Source of the DNA: Heterocephalus glaber
Lineage: Eukaryota; Chordata; Mammalia; Rodentia; Bathyergidae
Reading direction: 5' to 3'
DNA length: 64,000 bases
NCBI RefSeq assembly: GCF_000247695.1
Contig: NW_004624801.1
Coordinates: forward strand, 1,049,917-1,113,916
A program made the translations under genes and the position numbers. Every line of letters begins with the position of its first letter. Within the stretch, counting starts at the first letter, position 1. Positions 42,354 to 54,904 of the stretch are shown piece by piece. Below the pieces are notes generated by a model. The model did no database searches and was not told where the DNA came from. It saw only the letters and a list, made by a program, of their open reading frames with translations.

Positions 42354-43676
42354 CGCAAACTACACAATTTCAATTAAAAATTCAAATATCTTTTTTTTAA
42401 AAGTTTAACTCATAATAGATAAATGAATCTCTCCAAGAATTTGAGGAATTGGACATGTGAAGACAAGGCACTCTCCCAAGCCCCTAACAACTCACTAGAA
42501 CATTTTACAGCCTTACTTGGAAAGAGAGATTATGAAGGTATGAAATGAAAGAGCTGCTCCATTAATTGGTACAGAGTCCAGGCAACACTTAAACTGGGTA
42601 ACTCCTATTGAATCCAAAACAGAGAAACAGAATGTTCTCTTCCTCATTTGGTAAAAGATCTGTTGGCCCAGGTAAAGCAAAATGAAAGTTACAGTGATGG
42701 ATACAACCACACAACAGGCCACTGGGAGTCCAACAGCCCTCACAGATGAATTTTCTTAATGTGGTAGAGGGTCTGATCTGGATGCTAATGACAAGTTCTG
42801 GCTCCAGCAATTGTACTTTTGGTAAGCAATGACCAGGTCCAATTTAGATACACCTGAAACCTCTGGGGATTCAAAATAACACATGGGATTTGGGAATCTC
42901 AAAATGAGGACTTGCTGTATAAAAAGAGGGATACCTAAAAATAAAACACTGCAACCATGATTTAGAAATTAAACAAAAATGATGTCAGAGAGTAGGGAAA
43001 CCCATAACATACTGTAGAATTTAAACATACAGTACATGGATTACAACTGAACAAACTAATAGAAGAATAAAGGAGTAAATACTGAAGGTATATGATTTCC
43101 AGTCACTACTTTATTTATGGGTCTCAGCTATCAATTGTTCTTCAGGTAAAGTTAAAATCTATATGCTCTTCCCTTATTTTTTTAGTGTTGGCTTTTTCTC
43201 ATTGAAGTAAAATATAGCACAAGCTATCTTGTAAGTAGGCAAATCTCACAGGAAGATGTTTGACGGTAATCTTGATTTTTGGATTTGTACTCTTGTGGCA
43301 CACAGCACCATGCCAGGGAATGCATGATGCCATAGGACAGGCATGGGCCATCATTCCGGCGTATGTACTTTGGAGAAAATTAAGTTCATACTACAATAGT
43401 GATCAATCCAAAATTTTGTTTCTAAGCATGTAGTTATACTAAATTCTGCAAGCTTGTATTTAATAGTCAAATAACACTGAAACAACATTTTTTTCTTAGT
43501 TTAGAATCTGTCCTTTTATATCTTCTTAAAAAGCATTAAATTTAAAATTATGTATTTAGGTGGGTTTATGCAGAGTATTAAACAAAGTTAAATGCTCATA
43601 CCTAGGATAGAAACCAGTGAAGAGTCACTATTTAGCATGCCATTTCATAAGCGGGCATCTTTTGCCTTAAAATCTG
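42354..43676. other. Unassigned sequence
   Basis: No gene or confident repeat. Overlapping minus frames of 76 and 73 residues at 42513-42810 show no domain. Confidence 0.4.
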
Positions 43677-43677
43677 C

Positions 43678-43700
43678 TTTTATTTTATTTTATTTTATTA
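43678..43700. repeat. (TTTTA)n short tandem repeat
   Basis: Four to five pentanucleotide units. Confidence 0.9.
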
Positions 43701-44439
43701 TGATGTGGGGCTAGCATGCTGAAGTCCACATTCCTCCCTTGCTAGCTTGTTCCTCACTGAGCTCTGCAAGTGTACAGGTGAACTGGGGGATGGAGGAAGA
43801 ATATGGACTTGTATTTTTTTCATCTAAGCTTCTTATTGGCTTTTTCTTTGTCCCCTCTGCCTGTCAGCTTCACCTAAGAGCAAGCGCTCATTCCAGTAGC
43901 AGAAGCTAAAGCCAGCTCTCACTTCTCCAGCACTTTCAGACCAGCCTCAATCTGCATCCTTGTCATTAACTGTCCAGCTGCACCTCTCCAAAGGTCTCAG
44001 ATCTGTCTTCCAGTCCCCCAGTCTGAGCTGAGCTTGGAAACATCCTTACCAGCTGAGCCCATCTGCAGAGGTCTGCAGGTCCCATTCTCCAAGCTTACCA
44101 TTAAGGCTTCCAAGGACTCTGCAGTCACGGTCATAGGACCTCCAAGGCTTCTTACTGATGTTAACACAGCCTTGACTCCCTATCATTTTTCTGTGTGACA
44201 TTTTAGCTCTTCCATATCTAATTTTCAACTTTTACTTTATCTGGCTATGTAACTCACGCAATTTCTTTCTGCTATCTGAGTGCTGATTGGTATGGAATTT
44301 TATATTAAGAGCGAGCCCAGTAAACAGATAAACAATCAAAAGTTGTTTGAGGTTTAACAATAGATTAGAGGAGCATGTCAGATATGTTATATATTGCCTT
44401 CCTCTCCAGTTCAAAATGTTTACTCCTTCCCAATAAACT
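43701..44439. other. Less AT-rich unassigned block
   Basis: Noticeably richer in C and G than the surroundings. It has CTGAGCTCTGCAAG and a CCCAGTCTGAGCTGAGC stretch. It could be an unrecognised LTR or unique sequence. No exon-like frame with splice signals was identified. Confidence 0.3.
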
Positions 44440-44766
44440 AGGAAATCCCTTGCTGTATGCAGGGGATTGATTCTAGAACCCCTGCAGATACACAAATCTG
44501 TAGGTGCTCAAGTCCATTATATAAAATGGCATAATATTCTCATATAACCCATGCACATCCTCCTGTATACTTTAAACTACCTCTAAACTACCCAGTACAA
44601 TGTAAATGATATGTGAGTAGTTTAAGTTAGAGTATGTTGCTCAGCAAACAATGACAAGAAAAAAAGCTTTACATGTTAAGTACAGAAACAAATTTTAAAG
44701 CACTCTGGAATCTTAGTGGTTGACTCCAAAGATGCAGAATTTATGGATGTGGAGGGACAACTATTA
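44440..44766 (+). mobile_element. MER2 (Tigger-group) DNA transposon
   Basis: Near full length for this non-autonomous family. Left end AAATCCCTTGCTGTATGCAG; then AAGTCCATTATATAAAATGG, CATATAACCCATGCACATCC, TCCTGTATACTTTAAACTAC, CCAGTACAATGTAAATGATA and CAATGACAAGAAAAAAAGC; right end GGATGTGGAGGGACAACTAT. All are in MER2 order. It carries no coding region, as expected. Confidence 0.92.
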
Positions 44767-45399
44767 TTTAATGTTAGATAGCTACATTTCAGCAACCTTT
44801 ATTTTACTAACATATTTTTAACAAACTCAATCATTTGGACTCCTAAATTGCACTTAAAAAGTAAGTTTCTAAAATCTTGTACTGTTTATTTTACACCTTT
44901 TGATTGTGATATTTATGAGCCATATAAATTATTTGGAGCTACGGGTCAAACCATCATCATCAAAAGTAAAAAGTCAATAGATGGAATGAATAGGAGAACA
45001 GAAATAACATTGTAAGGAGTCAACAAATGCAAAGATGAGTCAGTAGGTTTTTTTTGACTGAGCAAAGAAGATAATAACTAATTGAAAGTAATCTCTAAAA
45101 TAATACCAAAAGACTCAGATTTCCCCAAGGGTGGTACAAAATGGACAACCTCTGAGTAGTTCTTACAGGTTTGAAAATCTGCACTGATATTGGAAGGTAA
45201 ATTACAAATTCTTATACGAATCTAATTGAGGTGGACTCTCTTCTAAAAATAGATTCTAAAAAGATGCAGAATATCATAATGTTAAAAATTACTCGATTGA
45301 TATATCAATAAGGGTATATCAATTACTTGATACATAAAGAACAAAGAAAATATCAACAATTTTAGGGGAATAAATTTTGGCAGAATAGACAAATAATAG
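44767..45399. other. Unassigned, possibly L1 5' sequence
   Basis: A-rich toward the right and continuous in style with the L1/HAL1 remnant that follows. Not confidently assigned. Confidence 0.35.
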
Positions 45400-46010
45400 C
45401 AATGTTGAAATTATCAGAAAAGAAATTTATAATAATAACCATGAAATTTATAAATAATCCAGGAATTTGAGGAGATGCTCTTAAGCTGAATAGAAAGTCT
45501 CAGCAAAGAAAGAAGATTTGAAGAATGAAAATTATGAAATCTAAGAATAAAATATCTGAAAAAAATTTAAATTAGCACAAATAAAAAATAATAACAACAT
45601 AATAATAACCATGTATCCAGATAAATAGATTGATGAAAATTATACAATCTGAACAATAGAAGGAAAAATAATTTAAAAAGAATAACTAGAGCAACAGACA
45701 TGTGTAGGACAATTCTGAGTCTAAAATTTATTATATGAAGGTTCTAGAAGGAGAGGATAGAGAATAATAAGTAATTAAAGAAATGACTAAGAATTTTGTA
45801 AAAAAAAAATTGCATAATGCAGAAGCCAGTGATCTCCAAAGAGTAGGAACCAGACACATAGTAATCAAAATGTTGGAAACAGAAAGAAAACAATTTGACA
45901 GTAGCCAAAGGGAGGGAGAATTAAATGACAAATTGCATATAGTGAAGTAGCTATTTGAAAGAGTGCAGATTGCGCATCAGAAAACAAAAATAAACAGAGG
46001 GGGAAGAAGG
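45400..46010 (+). mobile_element. Old L1/HAL1 ORF1-type remnant, sense
   Basis: Landmarks AAGATTTGAAGAATGAAAAT, CAACAGACATGTGTAGGACA, GAAATGACTAAGAATTTTGT, AATGCAGAAGCCAGTGATCT and ACCAGACACATAGTAATCAA with AATGTTGGAAACAGAAAGAA follow ORF1 of ancient L1 or its half-relative HAL1. The frame is destroyed. Whether it is L1 or HAL1 cannot be decided because the ORF2 part is absent. Confidence 0.7.
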
Positions 46011-47897
46011 AAATCGATTTGAATTGTATTTTCTAAATTTATGAATCACTGTATATTATAAGAATAAAAGATAATTTTTGTTAAGACAAAGAAAACATTC
46101 TGTGATAGAAACATTGAAGATTTTACCATTCGTTGAGATCAGCACTTTCGATGAAACAAACATAGAAAATATGAAACTTTCATTTTCACATCCTTTGATT
46201 TAGTACAAAATTTTCTCTCCAAATTAAATTCTTAAAATATTAATTTTCATGTGTAAACTATGAATATTTATTACGTACATCATATGATATTTTTGATGCC
46301 TAATAAACCTTTCACAAGGTTTTATCTAAAATTTCATAACTTTATTGAGGAAGAACAATTTCCTACACAACTGATTATAAAATAGTTTCCAATGTAGAAA
46401 GAGATACACATGCAGAAATTTGCTGAATCACATAATGAGAGATCCTAATAAGCTTGCAATAGAGATTATATTGCTTTTCAGTATTCTCAGCATTTAGTGT
46501 TAAAAATGAAAGGTAAAACAGAACAAAAAAAAATGATCAGAATGAAGTTCCTTAAAATACGAAATTCATGTCTTTTAAAAATTATTGCTCAAAAGTATCA
46601 TAGGAAAGTAGTTTGTCTTAAAGTGGCCTTATACCTCATAACTACAGGATGGGAAATTCTCATCATCATGAATTAAGCTGCCAAAAGCTTCCTCTGATGT
46701 TTTCCTCTATGGGGATGTAAACTAATCTCCACTTTACTCTCCAGATGTAGAGGGCTGATCTTTTTTTCTCTGATGAAGATAACAAGAAAAATTTAAATAA
46801 TTTCATAGAAAAAGATTTTTTTTAAAAAATGGGTAAAAAGAAACAGTTCAATTTTTCCTTTAAATCTGTATCTTAAATTATTTCCTTACCAAAACAAATG
46901 GAGAGATGGGCACCGATGCTGGGAGGAAACAACAGAGGAAGTCGCGTGTTTGCAAAGTCTCCTGGCCCTGTGGCTGCTGCTCTGCGTCTTTTGTCTCAGT
47001 GGTTTCCTGAACAAGAGTGGAAAACACTGCTCTCATAATATCACTTGAGCCTTCCCTCTTCTCAGTCCTCTTTTAGGTTGGTCATTGGGGGATCACCAGA
47101 TGGGAAGAAACCTTTCAAGTGCATTACTCCTTTCCTATCCCTTCAACACCTTCTGATGTCCAGAGGGCTTTTCACAGGTTCTAATATTACTGCAGTGATT
47201 CAGCAAGCTCTTTGAATTGTGGTCAGGAAGGGAACAGTATTCTCTTAATAATGCTCATAGGAATTCACCTTGCCTTCCTAAGAATGCAGGCAAAAAGCCA
47301 AAATATTACTGCCAGTGAACTGAATAAAAAAACCATTGCAGAATTAAAGGTATATTTACAAAGTCTGGGTTGGTAACAATAGAACAGAAGTGGACCAGCA
47401 GGTTATTCACCAATAGCGTTGCTTTCCTGAGGCAAAATATTGCCTTGGAAGTCTTGGTATGTAACTATATAAATATGGAGGGAACAAAAATTAATAGCCA
47501 TCTAATAGCATTCCAAAATTGACAGTAGTAGCACCTGTTCTACAAAATACACCTAACTCTTTATTTAACTGGTATAAATACTAATCTAGAAGAAGAGAAA
47601 GTAAGCTACTTGAGTATTTCTTTAGTTAGAATTCCTCTAACAAGTGCCAGGAAGTGGTGAGATAACAGTTCTGTTTAGGAATTCTAGTCTAGTGCGTAAG
47701 TTTTACCAAAACGCCACATTGGCTATGGAAACTGGTTGTTCTCTATTTCCAACTCCCAAGCTCTTTGTTTCTTTTCCTTTTCGGTCTGATCTTTTCCAGA
47801 AGGTCTTCTGTTTGATAGATTACAACATAGTTTTTTACTCTCAACCTTTGATTTCAATTGGGAAATGAACAATGGGAAGGACACACAGAATATTAAA
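46011..47897. other. Unassigned sequence
   Basis: No gene or confident repeat. A short less AT-rich block lies at 46900-47010 (TGTGGCTGCTGCTCTGCGTC). The 74-residue plus frame and the 108-residue minus frame near 47644-48049 are chance; the latter reads through the ID at 47913. Confidence 0.4.
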
Positions 47898-47912
47898 GAG
47901 AAGGGATTTTTT

Positions 47913-48002
47913 TTTTTTTTTTCTTTTTGGTACCGGGGATCGAACTCGGGTCCTTGAGCTTGGGCAGCAGGCGGCGAAACCACTGAGCTAAATCCCCAGC
48001 CC
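47913..48002 (-). mobile_element. ID SINE with clear target duplication, antisense
   Basis: T-run with one C, GGTACCGGGGATCGAACTCG, GGTCCTTGAGCTTGGGCAGC, AGGCGGCGAAACC, ACTGAGCTAAATCCCCAGCC. GAGAAGGGATTTTTT occurs on the left (47898-47912) and on the right (48003-48017). The CpG positions are intact, so this is a young copy. Confidence 0.97.
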
Positions 48003-48367
48003 GAGAAGGGATTTTTTAAAAGCCAGGATGCTGGTCTTCTGGTTCCCACTGTAATGCCCTGGAGCTGGCTCCTGTCTGGCCATACTTTTTACAGGGCTCT
48101 GATTGTGGGACCTTCTGCCTTTGATCTCAGGTTAAAAGGTCATGACCATTTTGGCATGATCATCATGCGTGCATGTCTGAAAGGTCTATGTCATTTGCTT
48201 TAATCCTGCCTTCAGCTCTGTAAATAATACCTTCATTACTTTATTTTCATTCTAATCATTTGATTGTTCCATAGATTTTATTTTAAAACCAATTTTGGAT
48301 AAGGATCTAAATTGTTACAAACCATTTTGTTGCCCCAGAATTCAACCCCTTAACTTGGGCAACAATT

Positions 48368-48369
<2 letters not shown>
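48003..48369. other. Unassigned sequence
   Basis: Target-site duplication, then sequence without a recognisable feature. Confidence 0.4.

Positions 48370-48402
<33 letters not shown>
48370..48402. repeat. (TA)n microsatellite at an L1 3' end
   Basis: About 16 TA units sit exactly where the poly-T of the antisense L1 would be expected, suggesting growth from the A-tail. Confidence 0.93.
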
Positions 48403-48406
<4 letters not shown>

Positions 48407-49058
48407 TTTTAGCTATAAAATAGATTTACATTTATCACTGGGTGTTTGTACCAGAACACGATGTATCTTAGTTCTTATTTTTTCTCCTATTACCTGTGCA
48501 CCCTTCACCCCCTCTACCCTTCCCTATTTACCCAGACTTTGATTCCATTTTTTTTCTTTCTCATAATTTTTCCTTTCCCTTCTTCCCTTCCCCCTTCCCC
48601 CTCGCCATCCCTTAACCCTTGTACCTTTTCCTACTTCAAATTATCAATTATGCATTTTAATCATTTTCAACCGTATTTACACTTCCAATTTCTCACACTA
48701 GAGAAACTATTCGGTATTTACAGATGTGTGTCCTATTTATGTCACTTAAGAGTATGGCCTCAATATGCATCCACTTAGCTATAAATGTCTCTAGTTTCTC
48801 ATTCTTTATGGCTGAGGAGTACTCCATTTTATAAAAAAAACCCCACACATCTTCTTTATCCAGTTTCCAGTCGATGGGCACTCGGGCTTTTTCCAAACCG
48901 TAGCTATTGCAAACTGTGCCGCTATAAACATAGATGCACATATATTGCTGTGGTACGATTCTTTTAATTCTTTGGGGAAGATTCCCAGTAGGGGAATAGC
49001 TGGGTCAAATGGGACCTCTAGTCCTAGTTCTTTGAGGTATCTCCATACGGATTTCCAC
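48403..49058 (-). mobile_element. L1 3' UTR and ORF2 C-terminal end, antisense
   Basis: Plus-strand order: 3' UTR CACTGGGTGTTTGTACC, a C/T-rich polypyrimidine block, CTCACACTAGAGAAACTATT, AGTATGGCCTCAATATGCAT, GAGTACTCCATTTTATA, CTTCTTTATCCAGTTTCCAG, CGATGGGCACTCGGGC, ATAGCTGGGTCAAATGGGAC and the TCTTTGAGGTATCTCCATAC ORF2 landmark. The gap cuts it off at 49058. It is less diverged than the other antisense L1s. The 110-residue plus frame and the minus frames here are artefacts of the pyrimidine block or ORF2 scraps. Confidence 0.92.
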
Positions 49059-49158
49059 NNNNNNNNNNNNNNNNNNNNNNNNNNNNNNNNNNNNNNNNNN
49101 NNNNNNNNNNNNNNNNNNNNNNNNNNNNNNNNNNNNNNNNNNNNNNNNNNNNNNNNNN
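49059..49158. other. Assembly gap (100 N)
   Basis: Exactly 100 N, the usual placeholder for a gap of unknown size. The open frames reported across it are spurious. L1 sequence flanks both sides. Confidence 0.99.
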
Positions 49159-49300
49159 TTTACATTCATCATTGGGTGTTTGTACCTGTACATGATATAT
49201 CTTAGTTTTAATTTTTCACCCATTACCTATGCACACTTCACCCCCTCCGCCCTTCCCTATTTACACCGACTTTGATTCCTTCTTTTGACACTCACTTCAC
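49159..49300 (-). mobile_element. Second L1 3' UTR fragment, antisense, right of the gap
   Basis: 49159-49279 aligns with 48425-48545 at roughly 85% by eye (shared CATTGGGTGTTTGTACC-type start, ACTTCACCCCCT and CCCTTCCCTATTTAC), in the same orientation. Because the 3' UTR starts again, it cannot be the simple continuation of the element on the left. Confidence 0.85.
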
Positions 49301-52300
49301 ATCGATAGATTCTGTTGGGGTATTTTTCACATTTTATGTTATCCACCTTTGACTATATCTATTTGGGGTTAATGAGACAAGTAAGTGGGATTTTGGAGCT
49401 TGGAAACAAGAAAACCTACTTTTAAGAGATAAAACTGGGGAATTCTTGGATCACTTGTTTTTTCGTGGCTAGAAAAAATTAGTCTATGGCAAAATATACA
49501 TAAGCAGTGAGTATTGTGACAGTATGCAAATACTTGGACCTAGTTTTGTAGCCACAACACCTGTATGATCTTTTTAATTTTAACTTGATATTCAATATTC
49601 ATTAAAATTGTTGAGTTTCCTCAGTGCTTTTTAAATAAATCCAGTAAATTTCTTTTTATTGTAAAACTATATTTATTTCAACTTTCATTACTTCCAGCCC
49701 TTCAATCCTAATTAATTAAATATCTGATTGCCTTGATAATTAACTCTTGGTACAATCTTCATGTCAGATTGTAGGTTTAATGTAATAAAAGACATTGTGT
49801 AAGAGAACTTTCTTTGGTCAGGAATTATCCCATAGAGTATGGAAAGTCTAGAATTCTTGTGTATAACTGTGTGATATAACTCTTTTGAAGTTTAACTGTT
49901 TGAAATTTATATAAGTCATAAGGGTCATAGTCTGGTGATCAAAGATTTTCTCAATGCCTAGCCACTCTAAAATGTTTTTGGGCCACACACTTCCTCAGTA
50001 TGTGCTTATCTTTGATGCAATTGATTTGTCAGCCTCTATCCACTCCTAGATAAAGTGAGGACTACATTTAAGTGGTTCTATAAGAACCCAGTATGTGAAG
50101 TTCTAAGACAGCACTAGAAGGCAGGATATTTATTGTAACCTTGGCAGAAGATGTCAATGGAGGAATATATGTAGGGGTTCTCTTTTGTTGACCTCTTTTT
50201 GCCAGTACATAATTGGTCCTTTACCAGGGTATGTGCTGCTCTATCCTGTAAGTGATGGTTATCCCTCACCTACCTTCCACCTTACTCCTGTCCATAATTC
50301 TCAGATGAATAGGAGGTAACAGGAAAGCTCACTTGTGGCTTAACCATGTTCTATGCCTATGTATATTACCATTTATTATGAGAAGGATGAATGTACATTA
50401 CTCTTCCGGGAAACTAAAACACTAATTCTTATTCAGCCTAATACAATAATAAAATTATAAGCAGAAAAGGACAATAGAGATGTCTTGAACTATTCAATTT
50501 TTGTTAAGAAATGTTGGAAAGAAATTTTTCCCTGTTTCCATATTAGTCATTCTGTATGATAGATAGTGTATAAGAAAATCCACTTCATCCCATTTTCTAG
50601 TTGCAACCAAATACACACCCTTGTTTGTTTCTCCCCTGTGTTTGTCTTCATAAAATCTATTGAAGATCTCACCCTTTTTCAGTACAGAAAACTGTGAGCT
50701 CATTAAATGCTAGATTTGTCCCCTCTGCTATCCATCAGAAAATTCTTCATCTCATTATACAGTGCTCAGCATAGCATAAATAATAAATATTTATTGCATA
50801 AGTGATTAAAAATATAACTATTGTTATTATATATGGACATGTTATGAGTTGAGGAATATCTCAATGCTTAAAGTAGTGTCAATCAAATTGATAGTTTGTT
50901 AAGGTGATACAGTACATGATAGTCAAAGTTTAACTAAGAAACGTATCAGCAGAAATTCCTTTAACTCTGGTGAAATATAATTAGAATCATTGTCAGGAAC
51001 AACAGAGCCAAATGACACATTTTGGAGCAAATGATGTAGGCAAGGTTAAGATTTAGAGTTACATGTAAAGCACTATTGAATTACTTTGACAAATCTATTA
51101 GAGTTCAGTTGTATTATTCCTCGAATAGTCCTAAAAATAATGCATTTTTTATATTCAGAAATAACATGGTATCTTAAGTCACAAAATCTTGTAGTCAACT
51201 GGCCAGTGAGTGATCCCACAATGAGCAGCCCAGTTTCCTTCCTTAGAGACGGAGACAACTTGAAGTATGGGTGACTGATAGCTCTCAGTTAAGCCCTTTG
51301 GACTGATGGAACTTACTCTAGGGTGGCAGGCTGTCACTCACCAGATGGAGAGTTCATGAGGACGGATAAAGGACCTCAGAGACCACCCTGTTAAGCACGT
51401 AATTAGACATTCACAACCCTGAGGGACAAAGAGGTGTACAAAGAGGTGTAGCATGCTTTGCAGTCATAGTTAAGTAAAGAAACAAAACCTCAGTGTAATT
51501 ATAATACATTTATAATCATTCAATAGGTCCCAGACCCAAAGCACGCCCACAGAGCAAAATGACACTTTAAGGTATCGTACTATGTATACTCCTTCTGATA
51601 CCTGGTCACCTGGCCATCCATTTCAAAAACAAGGGATACAGCATTTCTGGTCACCATACCCTACAACTCTCTCAAAAAGGGGAGTATTTTTAAAAATTCT
51701 TCCCAAATGTGGGTGAGACCTGATTTAAATTAGAGCTTATCTTTTATAATTTTTTACCTGATCAAGTCACCCGAGGGAACGCTGACCACCAGTAACAAAC
51801 AAGGAAGGCATTTTTGAGATACTGGCAAACTAAAATAACCTCTGAGAAAGGTCAATAATCATCATGATCATCACAATTCCCTAAAACCCAAAATTTACTC
51901 TTGGGTGCATAAAATGTTATCCAGACTTGGACTCAGTGCAGATGTCTTTGTGACAATACTAGCCATCTCACCTGAAGGAGTAAATTTCTGTATCTATTTT
52001 ACAATAAATTCTGCCTGTACCTTTTTGCATGACTATGTGTCTTAAGCAAATTCTTTCACCAGGGACACAAAAGAACCAAAGATCAGGCAGTGACAAGGCC
52101 ATTTCTCAAGGTGTCAGGACCCAGTTTCTTGATGACAAGCCTAACTCCAGAGCTTTTTGTGAGGTGGCTGTGTTTTGTTGTTTTGTTTACAACTGTGCCT
52201 TATTTTGATGTTCTCTCTGACTATTCCCTTACCTGTATCTATTCACAGGGCCCACCTTAGTAAATTTATTGCTTCCACACTTTAATATCAATCTGTTTTG

Positions 52301-52379
52301 TAGGAAACTTGACCTAGGACAGACAGTTCTAGGTGTCAATAGAGGAAGCAGAAATAAAATGCAAGTGTGAAGTTGGAGT
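49301..52379. other. Unassigned sequence
   Basis: No gene or confident repeat family recognised across 3 kb. Short frames at 50494-50703 and 51073-51274 have no motif. Some segments (51520-51760, 52060-52310) look like eroded interspersed repeats but were not placed. Confidence 0.35.
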
Positions 52380-53860
52380 ACCTATGGCAGTGAGTACTGT
52401 CCTAATCTCTGCTGGTAAGCCGTGGCTAGTGCCACAGTTACAAAGTTCACTTTTGGTGATCTGGGGTTGACATCAGTGAGAAGGAATGCTCTCAATGGTG
52501 CAGTTCCCTTTGTCTTTGAGACATTGGAGTGTGATAATAAAGAAAATGGTATCTCTCGGCTGCTGTTAAATGCCACTCATTGCTGCCTTAGGAAAATCAG
52601 TGAAAGGGATCAGTCACCTGTTTTTCAAAGGCAAGGTGTGAAAGTGGATGAACTTCTTTCACTGTGTACAGAGATAGCCTTATTTCCTCCAGAAAGAAAA
52701 ATCTGAAAATCACTCCCAGGACTTGATTCTAAGAGAAGAAGAGCTCTGTCCTCTTCTGGGTTAGTATGAGGGCCCTGGAATGAGGGAGTATGGCCTTGAT
52801 TCATGGGATGTGGACAACTAGGTTAATGCTCTAGGGTATCTTTAATCGCATCTCCTTTGTTTTCTAGGGGTGTACCTCTTTAGATGAGGGTCAACTGTTC
52901 CCAGATTGATTCAAGAAGCTACAGAGGCCTCTTTGTTGTAAGGCAGTCTGTGCTGCCACTCAATTGCCAGCCCAGGTCCCTTCCTGATCACCAGAATAAT
53001 AATTAGGATCAAATCATAGCATAACCTGAAGTAAGGAAGTGCTATATCTACTAAGGGAGAAAAGACACAATATGTCAAAAGAGCATTAGTCAGGTGATGG
53101 GGGCAGGAGAAAAGAGAGTATTGATGGGTTCTAAGGGTATTGATAGAAGGGACAAGTAGTAGAATATTAGAATAGATGAGATTGAGTTATTGATTTGGAG
53201 ACTTCTTCCTCGGTAGAAATTTAATAATTTGGCAGGGAGCTGGGAGATGATACTAACACATTGTGAGGATTAGTGTATGGAGGAGGGAATGGCTTGCAAG
53301 TTAAAGAAGAAATATGGGAGTTGCCAGGGCATTCAGTGAAAGAAATAAGGAATGGGCTCAGAGAAGTATGCATGAATAATATAATATGCATGGCCAGGAC
53401 ACCCTCCAAATGTCTGTATTCCACGAGAAGACCAAAATAAAAGGGATATGCTTGTAAAAGTTTCCAGCTTATCCAAAATGCTCAGTTTGGCTCTCCTCTG
53501 TAGGCTAACACCGATGGGAGCAGATGTTGCTACAGATTTTGGCCAATAGTGCCGATGGGACTGATTGGAGCTCAAAATAACAGAAGTGAAAAATTGTTTG
53601 ATCACCAGCAACAGTGAGTAAGTGTAGTCATTAGAAAGAATGCAAATTAATAGCAAGATCCAGGAGGTCCTGTACTCTAGGAGATTGTAGAGGTGAATAT
53701 CACTGAACAGCCAACAAAAGTATTGCTTAATCCAGGCAATTAAAAATAAATGAAAGGTGGATATCTAAAAGCCAAGGTTAGTCATACTGAGGCAGTATTA
53801 AGAAACCTACCCAGTCTTTGGATTTGAGTCACATTTCAGGCCTGGAATCCACTGATTGAA
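52380..53860 (+). other. Less AT-rich block, possible ERVL/MaLR internal remnant
   Basis: It is richer in G and C than its surroundings and contains a 94-residue plus frame (52422-52706; begins MASATVTKFTFGDLGL). No conserved retroviral motif or host domain was identified. An MLT1-type LTR follows 1 kb downstream in the same orientation, which makes a decayed ERVL-MaLR internal region a reasonable but unproven idea. Alternatives are unique sequence or a processed pseudogene of an unrecognised gene. No poly-A tail or target duplication was seen. Confidence 0.3.
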
Positions 53861-54904
53861 GAAAAATCTTGATCCTATGTGCTACATTATAATATCGTGA
53901 CAAATACATTATCAAACATTTCAAGGATTTTAAAACTTTGCACAATAGGTCCTATATCACATTCCTGAAGCATCCTTATGGCCCTCATGGAGATGGAGCA
54001 TTTGAGGGACAATTAATGAGGTCCAGGTCATAGTGAATGCATTCATGACTTACACAGTACCTGCATCACACACCCCCAAATAGGTAATTAAAATAGAAAT
54101 ATTTGTTTATTGAGAAATTACCTACTTTGTGGGATTTTTTGATAGTTGTAACAAGAATCATCATAGTGGGGGTGGCCAAGCCTAGCCTAGATAGCAAATC
54201 AAGGATGGTTTTGCATATTGAAGTAAAATAAAAAGATTACTCCTATATAATTAACAACCTAGAGAGCTCTAAAAATGTTAGAGTATTTTGAGGATTATAG
54301 TGAAACACCATTACTCAATTAAATAACTTCTATTGAAGTTGCAATTTTATTTATAGTATATATGTTGGAACTCATTAAAATGGTCTCATACATATGCTAA
54401 AATGCCTTTGAACTGGTACACATGTTCTCTTTCATGGCTATTGGACAGATGACTTAAAATTGTCAAATTCACTGCAATGGGTGAGAATAAACATGTCTAG
54501 TCTTGTTTCATATGATTGTAAACGCTTTCTCCCTGGGCCATAACACAGTTGGAAGGGAATGAAATTCTTGGACTGTCTTCAGAATATTATACTGATTCAC
54601 TTGATGACAACACTTTGACTGGACCAGATGTGCAAAGAGTAGGAAGAGTTTTGTGCCTGATAGGGGAAAAAAGCATCACTTATTTCACAGATGTGTCAGT
54701 GCAATATGTGTGTGTCAGATGAACATAGGTGGCCGCTGCATCCCAGGTCTGGTGAAGAATGGCCCAGAAGGGTAGTGGTGAGAAACAATTCAGCGGTAGC
54801 ACTCTGAGCAGTGAGCATGTCATCACTTTGTAAGAAGGAAGTTATCAACTCATTGGCACTGGTAAATAATGGGCCTTTAAGGGGAAATTATGAATAAATG
54901 AGTC
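53861..54904. other. Unassigned sequence
   Basis: No gene or confident repeat. Confidence 0.4.

Noticed and set aside
48446..48778. 110-residue Pro/Phe/Ser-rich plus frame
   Set aside because: It is the polypyrimidine part of an antisense L1 3' UTR. The frames at 63710-63990 have the same origin.
48945..49223. Open frames containing a long run of X
   Set aside because: They are artefacts of reading through the 100-N gap.
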